A stretch of DNA of 64,000 bases from Herminiimonas arsenitoxidans (GTDB lineage Bacteria > Pseudomonadota > Gammaproteobacteria > Burkholderiales > Burkholderiaceae_D): the NCBI RefSeq assembly GCF_900130075.1, contig NZ_LT671418.1, forward strand, positions 2,294,001 to 2,358,000, in the 5' to 3' direction. Below the pieces are notes generated by a model. The model ran no database searches. It was not told where the DNA came from and saw only the letters and a program-made list of their open reading frames with translations. A program made the position numbers and the translations under genes. This document shows positions 28,520 to 38,155 of this stretch, piece by piece (position 1 is the stretch's first letter; each line of letters begins with the position of its first letter).

Positions 28520-29338
28520 TCAAATCACCAGACCGCGATCGATGGTTGCTTCTTCTTCCTTGGTCAACTGCGGGCCGTCCAGCGTTACGCGAGAATCGTC
28601 GTAACGGAAGCGCTTGATGATCGGCTTGAGATCTTCCTTGATGTGCTTTTCGCTATAGCCGTTGAACAGATGGCCCAGCAAACCGCGGTCCAGATCTGTC
28701 GTACCCATCACCCAGTCAGCAATCGGGAAGGTCAGGTTCATGTTGTACTTCATCATGATCCCTTGATTGTGATGTGCAGTATGGTGACGACGGATCGTAT
28801 TGATGAACGGGACGTTGCGTACAAACCAGTTCTCATGCACGTGACAGCAATAGTGGAATGTTTCGTAGATCAAATACTGCGCAACCATCGTCATGAACAG
28901 GATGTAACCTGCGTTCGCATTGATGATGATTGATGCCAGATAACCCAGCGTCAAGCCACCCACACCCAAGGTAATCAAGACGCGCCACGGGAAAAACACA
29001 ATGCGGAATTCACGTGTTGTATCTATCGTCGCTTCATTGTCAGTGAAGTATTGATGATGTTGACGGGTATGCCGGTCGTAAATCGCACGCAATGCATAGA
29101 CATCGATTTTGCGATGCATGACAAAGCGGTGCATGGCCCATTCGACAAAATTACCTGCCAAAAATACCGGAATAACGATCAACCATTCCCAGCCTGCATT
29201 CTGCAATTGCGTCAGGCAATACCAGATTGCGGCTATACCGGTCGCGTACATCACGCCGATATGCAATAAACCGTTGTAAAGCGGACTGATGTCGGCCTTG
29301 TATTGTTCGCGGAATTTCCGCTGGCGTTCACTCATCAT
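28520..29338 (-). CDS. sterol desaturase/fatty acid hydroxylase superfamily membrane protein
   Basis: A 272-residue integral membrane di-iron enzyme. Histidine clusters are HRFVMH (about residue 71), RHTRQHHQY, HYCCHVHEN and RRHHTAHHNQG, the pattern of the superfamily that hydroxylates or desaturates lipids and sterols. Four or more helices surround them. ATG 29338 has GGAG seven bases upstream. The gene has a strong promoter of its own, with a dyad similar to that of the mdc operon. It is probably linked in function to the hydrolase and dehydrogenase next to it, but the substrate is unknown. Confidence 0.87.
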   Translation of the reverse strand: MMSERQRKFREQYKADISPLYNGLLHIGVMYATGIAAIWYCLTQLQNAGWEWLIVIPVFLAGNFVEWAMHRFVMHRKIDVYALRAIYDRHTRQHHQYFTDNEATIDTTREFRIVFFPWRVLITLGVGGLTLGYLASIIINANAGYILFMTMVAQYLIYETFHYCCHVHENWFVRNVPFINTIRRHHTAHHNQGIMMKYNMNLTFPIADWVMGTTDLDRGLLGHLFNGYSEKHIKEDLKPIIKRFRYDDSRVTLDGPQLTKEEEATIDRGLVI

Positions 29339-29645
29339 GATAAATCTCCAGAAGTAGATGAATTATTCTTATTGTGTATGACTGATATATTAGTTATATC
29401 CGAAGACACTGTCAAGCATCTGTTTCGATTCTGTTGGCGCGCGCTGTTTTACCTGCTAATGTGCAACTGCGTAGTTGATATGCACATAACAAACAAGAAA
29501 ACCGGGAGACAGGGATGAAGACAGCCAGCACCCTGCGGTTGATATAGCCGTCCGCAGCGCCGCATCGAGCAATACCCGAATGCAATACATGCAATAGAGA
29601 AACCGGCCTCGCCTTTTATCTTGAAAGTCACTGGAGAATTTGCCC
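29339..29645. other. intergenic region between the hydroxylase and terC
   Basis: The left end carries the hydroxylase promoter (separate entry). The terC leader of about 230 bases shows a CTGCGG/CCGCAG stem but no clear riboswitch. It lacks the loop sequences I would expect of the yybP-ykoY manganese type often found before terC genes. No gene is supported. Confidence 0.5.
29384..29415 (-). promoter_or_regulatory. hydroxylase promoter with overlapping dyad operator
   Basis: On the minus strand TTGACA (29410-29415) and TAATAT (29387-29392) have a 17-base spacer, a near-ideal sigma-70 promoter. A dyad GATATA-N5-TATATC (29384-29400) sits on the -10, a position that suits repression by the neighbouring GntR regulator. 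The start site would lie about 45 bases before the hydroxylase ATG. Confidence 0.65.
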
Positions 29646-30407
29646 ATGCTTGAACTGATCTCAGATCCACAAATCTGGATGGCCTTCATTACCTTGACCG
29701 CACTGGAGCTGGTGCTGGGCATAGACAACATCATTTTTATTTCGATATTGGTCGACAAGCTTCCGGTCGAACGACGAGAATTCGCGCGCAAGCTGGGCTT
29801 GTTCATCGCCATGTTCATGCGCATAGGCTTGCTGATGGTATTGGCCTGGATAGTCGGCCTGACGGCACCACTATTTACCGTCATGAATCAGGAAATCTCG
29901 GGGCGAGACTTGATACTGATAGGTGGCGGACTATTTCTGATCTGGAAAAGTACGGGGGAGATCCATCAATCGCTGGAAGGTGAAGAGGGCCACACGTCGA
30001 GCACGGTCAAGGCCACCTTCACTGCCGTGATTCTGCAGATCATGGTGGTCGATATGGTGTTTTCGCTGGACTCCATCATTACGGCGGTCGGCATGGTTGA
30101 GCAGATCGAAGTGATGGTAGCCGCAGTGATTTCTTCCGTTGCCTTGATGATGCTGTTTGCCGGACCGATCGGCCGCTTCGTCTCACGCCATCCATCGATC
30201 AAGATTTTGGCGCTGGCATTCCTGGTCGCCATTGGTATTGTGCTGATTGCTGAAGGCTTCGATCAACACATACCCAAAGCCTATATCTATAGCGCGATGG
30301 CATTTGCACTGGTGGTGGAGTTGATCAACATCCGCATGCGTTCACGCGCCAAACCCGTGCATCTGCATGCGCCGTATGCGTCCGACGAAGCAGCAACGGA
30401 TAAATAA
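29646..30407 (+). CDS. TerC family membrane protein
   Basis: A 253-residue protein with seven or so helices. The conserved aspartate-bearing signatures ELVLGIDNIIFISIL (first half) and DMVFSLDSIITAVG (second half) identify TerC. Family members include manganese exporters and tellurite-resistance proteins. ATG 29646 has GGAG nine bases upstream; the preceding TTG is a worse start. It stands alone between a terminator and a divergent region. A basic, histidine-containing tail (HLHAPY) ends the protein. Confidence 0.88.
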   Translation: MLELISDPQIWMAFITLTALELVLGIDNIIFISILVDKLPVERREFARKLGLFIAMFMRIGLLMVLAWIVGLTAPLFTVMNQEISGRDLILIGGGLFLIWKSTGEIHQSLEGEEGHTSSTVKATFTAVILQIMVVDMVFSLDSIITAVGMVEQIEVMVAAVISSVALMMLFAGPIGRFVSRHPSIKILALAFLVAIGIVLIAEGFDQHIPKAYIYSAMAFALVVELINIRMRSRAKPVHLHAPYASDEAATDK

Positions 30408-30413
30408 AAAAAC

Positions 30414-30442
30414 GGCGCGATAAAGAAAGTCTTTATCGCGCC
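30414..30442. terminator. bidirectional intrinsic terminator
   Basis: GGCGCGATAAAGA and TCTTTATCGCGCC form a 13-bp perfect stem with an AAG loop, flanked by A-runs on the left and a T-rich right side. It lies between terC and the convergent sulP gene. Confidence 0.85.
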
Positions 30443-30467
30443 ATTTCTTTATCCAGTAGTTTTTCGA

Positions 30468-32153
30468 TCAGGCGGTTTTCCGCATCGCCAGTATCGCTTC
30501 ATGATCAGTCATGAAGATATGCTCCTGCCCCAAGGCCTTGATCCAGCCCGCATTATCCAGCACATCCCACACCTGCTTCTTGATGGCAGACACATACAAA
30601 GTAATACCTTGACTGTGCAAAGTTGCATGCAAGGATTCCAGCGTATCGACGCCACTGGCATCGATATCATTGACCGAACCTACACATAGCAATACCGAAC
30701 GGATATCGTGATCGGCGCTGCAACGCGCAACCACAAAACGCTCCAACGCTGCACCAGTCAGAAAGTTGAGCGCAGCATCGATACGCACCGCCAGCACACC
30801 GGGAGCCAGTCGTGGCAATTCAAAGCGCAGGCTGTCGCGCAAAGTGCCATCTTCATGCTCGCTGACTTCAATAATGCGCGGCTGCATGTGACGATACAGA
30901 TAAGACACCATCGTCAGCGTAATACCCGCGACCACACCCCAATGCAAACGCGGCATCGCGATTATCGTCACAACAAAGGTCACTATCGCAATCGCCGCAT
31001 CATCGCGCGAGATTACAAACAAGCGCTTGAATGCAGAAAAATCGAACAAGCCAAATACCGGCACGATAATCATCGCCGCCAATACCGCGCGCGGCAGGTA
31101 ATACAGCAGATCTGCCAAAAACAATAAACTGAACAACACGCACAAGGCACTGAACAAGGTTGACCACGCGCTAGTCGCACCTGCATACAGATTAAGCGCC
31201 GAACGCGAAAAAGAACCGCTGACCGGGAAGGCACCGCTGAAACCACTCGCCATTTTCGCCAAACCCTGACCGATCAATTCCTGATTCTCATCCCAACGCT
31301 CACGTCGCTTGCGTGCCAACACGCGGCAACTCGACATCGCTTCGGTAAAACTGATCAAAGCCAGCACCAAAGCCGCCGACCACAGATCGCGATGCTGATC
31401 GAATGAAATCGCTGATGGCCAAACTAGTGGTGGCAAACCCTTGTCGATATCGCCAACGATCGCTGCGCCAGTCGCGTTGTAGCCGACCGCCCAGCTTAAT
31501 GCGGTGCCGAGTATCGTCACCAGCAAAATTCCAGGGAAACGCGGAAAGAAACGCTTGCTCGCGATCAGCAAAATCAAGGAGCCTATGCCGAATAGGCTGG
31601 TCATCAGCATGATGGAAGGTGCATCGATGACGCGTGCAAATACATCACCTATATTCGCCACGAACAAATCGGGCACACCGATCAAGGCCGGCAATTGCGA
31701 CATCATGATGATGATGGCCGCCGCATTGATAAAGCCGATGATGACCGGCTGCGACACCAGATTCGCCAAACCACCGAGCCGAAATGCACCGAGCAAAAAC
31801 TGTATCCCGCCGGTATAAATCGATAACCAGATTGCCAACGTCACCCATTGCATACTCGCCGGTACTGCCATCGGTGACAACGAACCGAACACCAGCAAAC
31901 TGGTCAGCGCCGCCGGACCAACCGCCAGCAAGGCTGACGAGCCCCACAAGATACCAATCACACTCGGAATCAAGGCCGCATACAAACCGGTTGCTGCCGG
32001 CATCCCGGCCAAAGTCGCATACGCCACCGCTTGCGGAATCAAGACCAGACCAACGCTGATACCTGCCCACGCATCGTTCTTCAACGAAGCAACAGTCGGC
32101 CGCGGCCAATTAAGGAAAGGGAAAAACCGTTTGATGTCGAAACCAGAATTCAT
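30468..32153 (-). CDS. SulP-family anion permease with STAS domain
   Basis: A 561-residue permease: about ten helices over residues 25-420, including LIPQAVAYATLAGMPAATGLYAAL in the first half, and a C-terminal STAS domain (about 440-550; LLCVGSVNDIDASGVDTLESL). SulP proteins import sulfate, bicarbonate or dicarboxylates. The exact anion is not predictable. It is a lone gene bounded by a terminator on its 3' side. Confidence 0.9.
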   Translation of the reverse strand: MNSGFDIKRFFPFLNWPRPTVASLKNDAWAGISVGLVLIPQAVAYATLAGMPAATGLYAALIPSVIGILWGSSALLAVGPAALTSLLVFGSLSPMAVPASMQWVTLAIWLSIYTGGIQFLLGAFRLGGLANLVSQPVIIGFINAAAIIIMMSQLPALIGVPDLFVANIGDVFARVIDAPSIMLMTSLFGIGSLILLIASKRFFPRFPGILLVTILGTALSWAVGYNATGAAIVGDIDKGLPPLVWPSAISFDQHRDLWSAALVLALISFTEAMSSCRVLARKRRERWDENQELIGQGLAKMASGFSGAFPVSGSFSRSALNLYAGATSAWSTLFSALCVLFSLLFLADLLYYLPRAVLAAMIIVPVFGLFDFSAFKRLFVISRDDAAIAIVTFVVTIIAMPRLHWGVVAGITLTMVSYLYRHMQPRIIEVSEHEDGTLRDSLRFELPRLAPGVLAVRIDAALNFLTGAALERFVVARCSADHDIRSVLLCVGSVNDIDASGVDTLESLHATLHSQGITLYVSAIKKQVWDVLDNAGWIKALGQEHIFMTDHEAILAMRKTA

Positions 32154-32241
32154 ATTGGGAAAATACTGTTCAGAAATATTGCTTGATTAAATTGACTCAG
32201 CTCACTGCAGCTTACCGCCGCGCAACGCTGTTTTATTGCTC

Positions 32242-32505
32242 ATGACCTACTCGTTTTACCGCGACTATGAGCGCGCGTACAATAAGCCGATGGATATCAC
32301 ACTGCCAGAGCTGGAAGAAGCGATCAACTATTGGCGCAACTTGCGTCCCTCACTAGGTGAGGAGCGCGCGCTATCGCCGGAAGTCAACGAACTGGCAAAG
32401 CTGTACGCGCTAATGATCTTCCATCAACAAAAATCCATCTCCTACACATCTTTGGATCAGGCTTGCCGACAATTGATCGATGCCTGGCGCAAACAAACTG
32501 CCTGA
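32242..32505 (+). CDS. DUF3717 family protein
   Basis: A small soluble protein of up to 87 residues. ITLPELEEAINYWRNLRP and LAKLYALMIFHQQKSI match the DUF3717 family of Burkholderiales, whose function is unknown. ATG 32242 gives an 18-residue N-terminal extension; ATG 32290, directly before DITLPELEE, gives the usual family start. A TACAAT at 32277 may be a -10 hexamer that would favour the shorter form. It ends two bases from the convergent radical SAM gene. Confidence 0.7.
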   Translation: MTYSFYRDYERAYNKPMDITLPELEEAINYWRNLRPSLGEERALSPEVNELAKLYALMIFHQQKSISYTSLDQACRQLIDAWRKQTA

Positions 32506-32507
32506 AA

Positions 32508-34019
32508 TCAACTTACCGCCATGTGCTGCGCCTGGCGTTGCAACAAGGCTTTCTCCGTCTTACGCGCCGCCTGTGCCTTCAGCTTGGTATTGGCTTGCCC
32601 CGCATAATCGCTACGCAACACATCGCTCGCCTCTTCCTCATCCATGCCTTCCGTCACCAGCCATTGTGCGACCAGCACCGCCAGCCGTTCCAATGCAATC
32701 CGGTTGGTCGCATCGGTAGTCGCATACAACCAATTCGATAAACGCATGAAGTTGGCAAATGGCGAATCCGATGCAGACGCGTGCAATATCAACGGCAAGG
32801 TATGTGCAAAACGTCCCGAGTTGGCAATCAAATCCCAGTAGCGGGCAAAGCGTACCAACTGCTGCATCGCATTGAAGTCGATACGATCCGTCGCCAAGAT
32901 CGTGTACGGTGGATGCGGATCAAACACCAGGCCGTAAGTTTCGGTATGGCGAATAATCGGTGTGCCACGCAAGCGCTTCAAGATACCGAATTGAATTTCA
33001 TGCGGCTTCAGTTCCAGCAAACGATCAAAGCCTTGTGCGAAGCTGGCTATATCTTCACCCGGCAAACCGGCAATCAAATCAACGTGCAAATGCGCATGCG
33101 AGTTCTCGCACAGCCAACGGATATTTTCCGCTGCTTTTTCATTATTCTGTTTGCGACTGACCAAGGTCTGCACATCGGGATTGAAACTCTGGATGCCGAT
33201 TTCAAACTGCAGCGTACCGGCCGGGAATTTCTTGATGCCTTCTTTCAAGGCATCCGGCAAATGATCGGGCACCACTTCAAAGTGGGCATAGACCGGATCT
33301 TCCGGATACGCTTCTAGCTTGTCGAGGAAGAACTGCATGATCTTCAAGCTGGATTTGATATTTAGATTGAAAGTACGATCGACGAATTTGAACAAGCGTG
33401 CGCCGCGCGCATGCAGCGATTCCAGCTCACTCAGGAATTTATCCAGATCGAAAGGCCATGCGGTCTTGTCCAGTGCTGACAAACAGAATTCGCATTTGAA
33501 CGGACAACCGCGCGACGCTTCTACATACAGCGTGCGGTTCTTGATGTCGTCTTCGGTGTACAAGTCATACGGCATGTTCAACTCAGCCAATGGCGGTTGC
33601 ACACCGGCATGTATCTTCATCAATGGCTTTGGACCGTGCAAGATCTGTTTGCACAATTGCGGGAAGGTGACGTCGCCCCAACCAGTGACCAGATAGTCCG
33701 CCAGTTGCACGATACTCTGCTCGGATGACTCATACGACACTTCCGGCCCGCCCAGCACGATCACCACTTCCGGCGCGACGCGCTTGAGCAGGGCGACCAG
33801 CTTGGTGGTTTCTTCCACATTCCAGATATAGACGCCGAAACCGATGATGCGTGGCTTGTTTTGCAATAGCTTTTCAGCCATATCGGTCGTACGCGCGCCG
33901 ATGACGAATTCCTGCAATTGCGTGACGTCCTGCAAGTCGCCCATGTTTGCCTGCAGATAGCGCAAACCCAGCGATGCATGCGTGTAACGGGCGTTGAGTG
34001 TGGAAAGCAGTATGGTCAT
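32508..34019 (-). CDS. B12-binding-domain radical SAM protein (DUF4080 type)
   Basis: A 503-residue protein. An N-terminal cobalamin-binding-like domain (about residues 1-130, VIVLGGPEVSYES) precedes the radical SAM core with CPFKCEFC at about residues 175-182. The later GIQSFNPDVQTLV and DLIAGLPGEDIASFAQGF are typical. The C-terminal region after residue 380 is DUF4080-like. Such proteins catalyse radical reactions, some of them methylations, and the substrate is not known. A basic C-terminal tail is present. Confidence 0.87.
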   Translation of the reverse strand: MTILLSTLNARYTHASLGLRYLQANMGDLQDVTQLQEFVIGARTTDMAEKLLQNKPRIIGFGVYIWNVEETTKLVALLKRVAPEVVIVLGGPEVSYESSEQSIVQLADYLVTGWGDVTFPQLCKQILHGPKPLMKIHAGVQPPLAELNMPYDLYTEDDIKNRTLYVEASRGCPFKCEFCLSALDKTAWPFDLDKFLSELESLHARGARLFKFVDRTFNLNIKSSLKIMQFFLDKLEAYPEDPVYAHFEVVPDHLPDALKEGIKKFPAGTLQFEIGIQSFNPDVQTLVSRKQNNEKAAENIRWLCENSHAHLHVDLIAGLPGEDIASFAQGFDRLLELKPHEIQFGILKRLRGTPIIRHTETYGLVFDPHPPYTILATDRIDFNAMQQLVRFARYWDLIANSGRFAHTLPLILHASASDSPFANFMRLSNWLYATTDATNRIALERLAVLVAQWLVTEGMDEEEASDVLRSDYAGQANTKLKAQAARKTEKALLQRQAQHMAVS

Positions 34020-34166
34020 GAGGCGGCAGTAACAACGAAACAGCCATTTTACGCCGCTCTATCCAAAACCAGAGCGGATTTGGCACAACTGACAACATGC
34101 GCTCTTATAATGATCCAGCTGCACGCACCTGCGTCGGCAAGCGACACACTACATTTACCGTGTTCC

Positions 34167-34994
34167 ATGATCAGATTCCCACACCTTTTGCGCTACGCTG
34201 CCTGCTTGCTCTTGTGCATGGTCAGCACTGTCCATGCCGCATCACGCATCAGCGAAGTCAGCAACGACGCCTGCAATACGATGCGCCAGCAGGGCGTCTT
34301 GCAAAAAGATGCGCCTGTCACTTGTGCGCAACTACGCATCGTGCATTTTTCCTATCTGGATTTCGATGGCAAATTGCGTGACGATGGCGAAATCATGGTG
34401 ATGGCAGCGGCAGCCGAACACGTACAAGCGATCTTCGATACGCTATTGAAACGCAAATTCGCTATCGCCGGCGCACGCTTGATGGACCACTACCACGGCG
34501 ACGATCTGGCCGCCATGCGCGACAACAACACCTCCGCCTTTAACGACAGACGCATCACCAACGGCAACGCGCCATCGCTGCATGCTTATGGTTTGGCAAT
34601 CGATATCAATCCGATACAAAACCCGTATCTGCAATTTGAAGCAGACGGCAAGGCTGTCTACAGCCCGACTGCCGGCAGCAAGTACGCCAATCGCCTGTCC
34701 ATCCGTCCCGGCAAACCTGCGCGCAAGGGCATGGCGGAAGAAGTGGTCGATGTCTTTGCCGAGCACGGCTTTTTGATCTGGGGCGGCAACTGGGATGCAC
34801 CTATTGATTATCAGCATTTTCAAGTCAGCCGCCCTTTGGCAGAACGTCTGGCGGCCTTGCCTGTTACGCAGGCGCGCGCCGTTTTCAATGCGTATGTCGA
34901 GCGCTATCGTTCCTGCGTACTAAGCCGCAAGGATCAGAATCGCATCGCCGCCCAGGCGACTTGTGCAACTTCTGTTGAACGCGGCAGCCCTTAA
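34167..34994 (+). CDS. M15-family D,D-peptidase, exported
   Basis: A 275-residue protein with a signal peptide at residues 1-25 (LLRYAACLLLCMVSTVHAA). The zinc motif SLHAYGLAIDINP (SxHxxGxAxD) lies around residue 140 and the last ligand is in YQHFQV, as in M15 D-alanyl-D-alanine carboxypeptidases or L-alanoyl-D-glutamate peptidases. It should act on peptidoglycan in the periplasm. ATG 34167 is chosen for the signal peptide. Upstream readings add an unrelated stretch overlapping the divergent gene. Confidence 0.83.
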   Translation: MIRFPHLLRYAACLLLCMVSTVHAASRISEVSNDACNTMRQQGVLQKDAPVTCAQLRIVHFSYLDFDGKLRDDGEIMVMAAAAEHVQAIFDTLLKRKFAIAGARLMDHYHGDDLAAMRDNNTSAFNDRRITNGNAPSLHAYGLAIDINPIQNPYLQFEADGKAVYSPTAGSKYANRLSIRPGKPARKGMAEEVVDVFAEHGFLIWGGNWDAPIDYQHFQVSRPLAERLAALPVTQARAVFNAYVERYRSCVLSRKDQNRIAAQATCATSVERGSP

Positions 34995-35097
34995 TCGCAT
35001 CTATCTATACCTAAGACTTGACGAAGCAGCAGGGTGAGTGTGTACTCTCATCAAAACCCGGCATTCAAGAACATATACATTTTCGGAGACTTTATTC

Positions 35098-36063
35098 ATG
35101 CTCATCAATTGCGTCGCCTATCAGGACGGCAATAAATTATCCGACATTCCCATCGAGGAAATCAGTGACTATCTGCAACGTCCAGACTGCTTCGTCTGGG
35201 TTGCGTTGAAAGATGCAGAACCGGCAGAGCTGGAACAGATGCAGGAAGAATTCAATCTGCATGAGCTCGCGGTGGAAGATGCGCGCAATGGTCATCAACG
35301 TCCGAAAATAGAAGAATATGGTGATTCGCTTTTTACCGTGGTCAAGACTGCGGAAATGATAGATGGCGAATTACAAATAGGCGAGATCGATATTTTCACC
35401 GGCAAGAATTATGTCTTGTCAGTACGCAATCGCAGCAATCAAGGTTTCCTTGGTGTGCGCGCACGTTGCGAACAGGAGCCGGAGCAATTGCGCAAAGGCT
35501 CGGCCTTCGTGCTGTATGCCTTGATGGATGCGGTAGTCGATCGCTACTTCCCGGTGGTGGAAAGTCTGGAAAGCGAACTGGAAAAGATCGAAGACAAGAT
35601 TTTTGAAAAAGGTCTGGCGCGTCTGAACATCGAACGTCTATACGATCTGAAACGACAAGTGGTGATGCTCAAGCACGTGGTTGCACCACTGATGGAAGCG
35701 GTCGGAAAATTATCTGGCGGACGCGTACCGGTACTGTGCGAAAGCACGCGCGATTACTTTCGCGATGTCGGCGATCATCTGTATCGCATCAATGCGCTGA
35801 CCGACGCGATCCGCGAAACCGCCGCCACTGCGATTCAGGTTAACTTGTCGATGGTGACGATTGAAGAAAGTGAAGTGAATAAACGTCTGGCCGCATGGGC
35901 TGCGATTTTTGCGGTGGCTACCGCCTTCTTCGGCCTGTGGGGCATGAACTTCAAGTTCATGCCGGAACTGGACTGGAAGTACGGCTACCCCATCTCAGTG
36001 CTGCTGGTGGTCTGCGTCTGCAGCTATCTGTATTACCGCTTCAAAAAATCCGGCTGGCTATAG
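35098..36063 (+). CDS. corA: magnesium and cobalt transport protein CorA
   Basis: A 321-residue CorA: cytoplasmic domain to about residue 255, two C-terminal helices, and the GMN signature in FGLWGMNFKFMPELDW between them. It forms a pentameric Mg2+ (or Co2+/Ni2+) channel. ATG 35098 is preferred, preceded by GGAGA. An upstream reading adds 20 unrelated residues. The C-terminus ends in basic residues (YYRFKKSGWL) as usual. Confidence 0.92.
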   Translation: MLINCVAYQDGNKLSDIPIEEISDYLQRPDCFVWVALKDAEPAELEQMQEEFNLHELAVEDARNGHQRPKIEEYGDSLFTVVKTAEMIDGELQIGEIDIFTGKNYVLSVRNRSNQGFLGVRARCEQEPEQLRKGSAFVLYALMDAVVDRYFPVVESLESELEKIEDKIFEKGLARLNIERLYDLKRQVVMLKHVVAPLMEAVGKLSGGRVPVLCESTRDYFRDVGDHLYRINALTDAIRETAATAIQVNLSMVTIEESEVNKRLAAWAAIFAVATAFFGLWGMNFKFMPELDWKYGYPISVLLVVCVCSYLYYRFKKSGWL

Positions 36064-36097
36064 CTAAGCAAAACCGCGCGGCAACGAGAGCCAAGTT

Positions 36098-37723
36098 TTA
36101 TTTCGTTGTACCGCGCGCAATACCTTCCAACATACTGAGCGCAACGGCTTCCGCTACACGTATGCCGTCGATCGCCGCCGACATAATGCCGCCGGCATAA
36201 CCAGCACCTTCACCGGCGGGGAACAAACCGCGCGTGTTGATGCTCTGCAAATCGTCGTCGTTACGCTTGATGCTAATCGGCGATGAGGTACGTGTTTCCA
36301 CACCGGTCAACACCGCATCGTTCATCGAAAATCCCTTGATCTGTTTTTCAAATGCCGGCAATGCTTCGCGTATCGCGGCTATCACGTAGCTCGGCAATGA
36401 CGTATTCAAATCGCCAAGCTTGACGCCCGGTTTGTATGACGGCATCACAGAGCCGAATTCCGTCGAAGGACGATCTGCGATAAAGTCACCCACTAACTGC
36501 CCCGGCGCATCATAATTGCCGCCGCCAAGTTCGAACGCGCGTGATTCCCACTGACGTTGAAACTCCATGCCGGCCAAAGCATGACCAGGATAATCGGCTG
36601 GCGTGATGCCAACCACGATGCCTGCATTCGCATTACGCTCATTGCGCGAGTACTGACTCATGCCGTTAGTGACGACGCGACCTGGCTCGGAAGATGCGGC
36701 AACAACCGTACCGCCCGGGCACATACAGAAGCTGTAAACCGAACGGCCATTGCTGGCGTGATAAACCAGTTTGTAATCGGCTGCACCCAAGACCGGATGG
36801 CCGGCGTTCGGCCCCAAACGACATGCGTCGATCAGTGATTGTGGATGTTCAATGCGAAAGCCGATAGAAAACGCTTTCGGCTCAAGGTAAATGCCACGTG
36901 CGTGCAGCATCTCAAAAGTATCGCGCGCACTGTGACCGATAGCCAAGACAACGTGATCGGTTTCTATATGCGAGCCATCAGCCAGTTTGAGGCCGCAAAC
37001 CTTACCGTCTGCGATTTCAATATCATCGACCTTGCTCTCGAAACGGAATTCGCCGCCCAGCCTGACGATCTCTTCACGCATCAGCTCGACCATCTTCACC
37101 AGACGGAAAGTACCTATGTGCGGCTTGCTGACGTACATGATTTCTTCCGGCGCATCAGCCTTCACAAATTCCATCAGTACTTTGCGACCGTAATGCTTGG
37201 GATCTTTTACCTGACTCCACAGCTTGCCGTCGGAAAAAGTACCGGCACCGCCCTCACCAAATTGCACATTCGATTCCGGATGCAGTTCACGTTTGCGCCA
37301 CAAACCGAAGGTATCTTTGGTGCGTTCGCGCACTTCCTTTCCGCGCTCCAGAATAAGCGGACGAAAACCCATTTGTGCCAGAATCAGCGCGGCGAAAATG
37401 CCGCAAGGGCCGAAACCAATCACGACCGGACGCATGGTCAGGTCGGCAGGCGCTTGCGCCACAAAATGGTAACTGGTGTCGGGCGCAATCGTGACGTGAC
37501 GATTGCCTTGCAAGCGCTTCGCATGCTGGTCTTGATCACGTACTTCGACATCGAGCGTGTAGACCATCACGATCGCGTTTTTCTTGCGCGCATCGTAACC
37601 ACGACGAAAAACCGTGTGCTTGATCAGGTCGCCTGCATTGATACCAAGTCGCGCAATAATCGCGGCTAGCAGGTCTTCTTCGGAGTGGTCTAAAGGGAGT
37701 TGAACGTCAGTGAGTCGCAGCAT
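36098..37723 (-). CDS. FAD-dependent dehydrogenase of unknown substrate (COG2509 type)
   Basis: A 541-residue cytosolic flavoprotein. A short N-terminal domain precedes the Rossmann motif GFGPCGIFAALILAQMGFRPLILERG (about residue 98). NVQFGEGGAGTFSDGKL and FCMCPGGTVVAASSEPGRVVTNGMS are family motifs. The C-terminus has LFPAGEGAGYAGGIMSAA. I recognise the family but not its reaction; members are often annotated as electron-transfer or YtfP-like flavoproteins. It is convergent with corA. Confidence 0.85.
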   Translation of the reverse strand: MLRLTDVQLPLDHSEEDLLAAIIARLGINAGDLIKHTVFRRGYDARKKNAIVMVYTLDVEVRDQDQHAKRLQGNRHVTIAPDTSYHFVAQAPADLTMRPVVIGFGPCGIFAALILAQMGFRPLILERGKEVRERTKDTFGLWRKRELHPESNVQFGEGGAGTFSDGKLWSQVKDPKHYGRKVLMEFVKADAPEEIMYVSKPHIGTFRLVKMVELMREEIVRLGGEFRFESKVDDIEIADGKVCGLKLADGSHIETDHVVLAIGHSARDTFEMLHARGIYLEPKAFSIGFRIEHPQSLIDACRLGPNAGHPVLGAADYKLVYHASNGRSVYSFCMCPGGTVVAASSEPGRVVTNGMSQYSRNERNANAGIVVGITPADYPGHALAGMEFQRQWESRAFELGGGNYDAPGQLVGDFIADRPSTEFGSVMPSYKPGVKLGDLNTSLPSYVIAAIREALPAFEKQIKGFSMNDAVLTGVETRTSSPISIKRNDDDLQSINTRGLFPAGEGAGYAGGIMSAAIDGIRVAEAVALSMLEGIARGTTK

Positions 37724-38155
37724 GCTTGTTTCTAGCCAATCTTGTAAAAATCTTCTGCCTATGTCGGTCGGCAGCGCGCTATTTTACTCCACTCGTTTTT
37801 ATTCGAAGACAAAGACCGCGTACCGAACAAATCCGCGCAATGCATCACGCTACATATGCGAAATCATGATTTAACAATATTTTTCGATTCTTCAGACATG
37901 TCAGATGTGCAAAACATGTGAAATCTGCTCTTGTAATACGCGAACACTTCTCTATGAAAAACTAACTTTTTCAGCCGCGCAACGCATACATGTACAAATA
38001 CGGCGAAATCGTAACCGTCGTTGACTCATGGAAACTATTTGTTTAAGGTGAATCAGTGCAAGGCCACAGCCTTACAGGGGCCTTACAGCAACCGCAACTA
38101 TCCGTTAAAAATAGACGTTCTCAGAACGCATAACAGAGACTGCAAGGAGGTGCAC
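37724..38155. other. intergenic region upstream of cheW
   Basis: No protein gene is supported. The region holds tandem CCTTACAG copies near 38070-38090 and a short dyad CGTTCT-C-AGAACG at 38116-38128. A strong AAGGAGG precedes cheW. I do not see a clear sigma-28 promoter. The rest shows nothing. Confidence 0.5.

Noticed and set aside
29405..29645. Possible yybP-ykoY manganese riboswitch before terC
   Set aside because: The leader lacks the conserved loop sequences of that class. TerC genes can be controlled in other ways, so family context alone was not enough.
38116..38128. CGTTCT-C-AGAACG dyad as a cheW operator
   Set aside because: It is short, has no known match, and lies close to many similar chance dyads.
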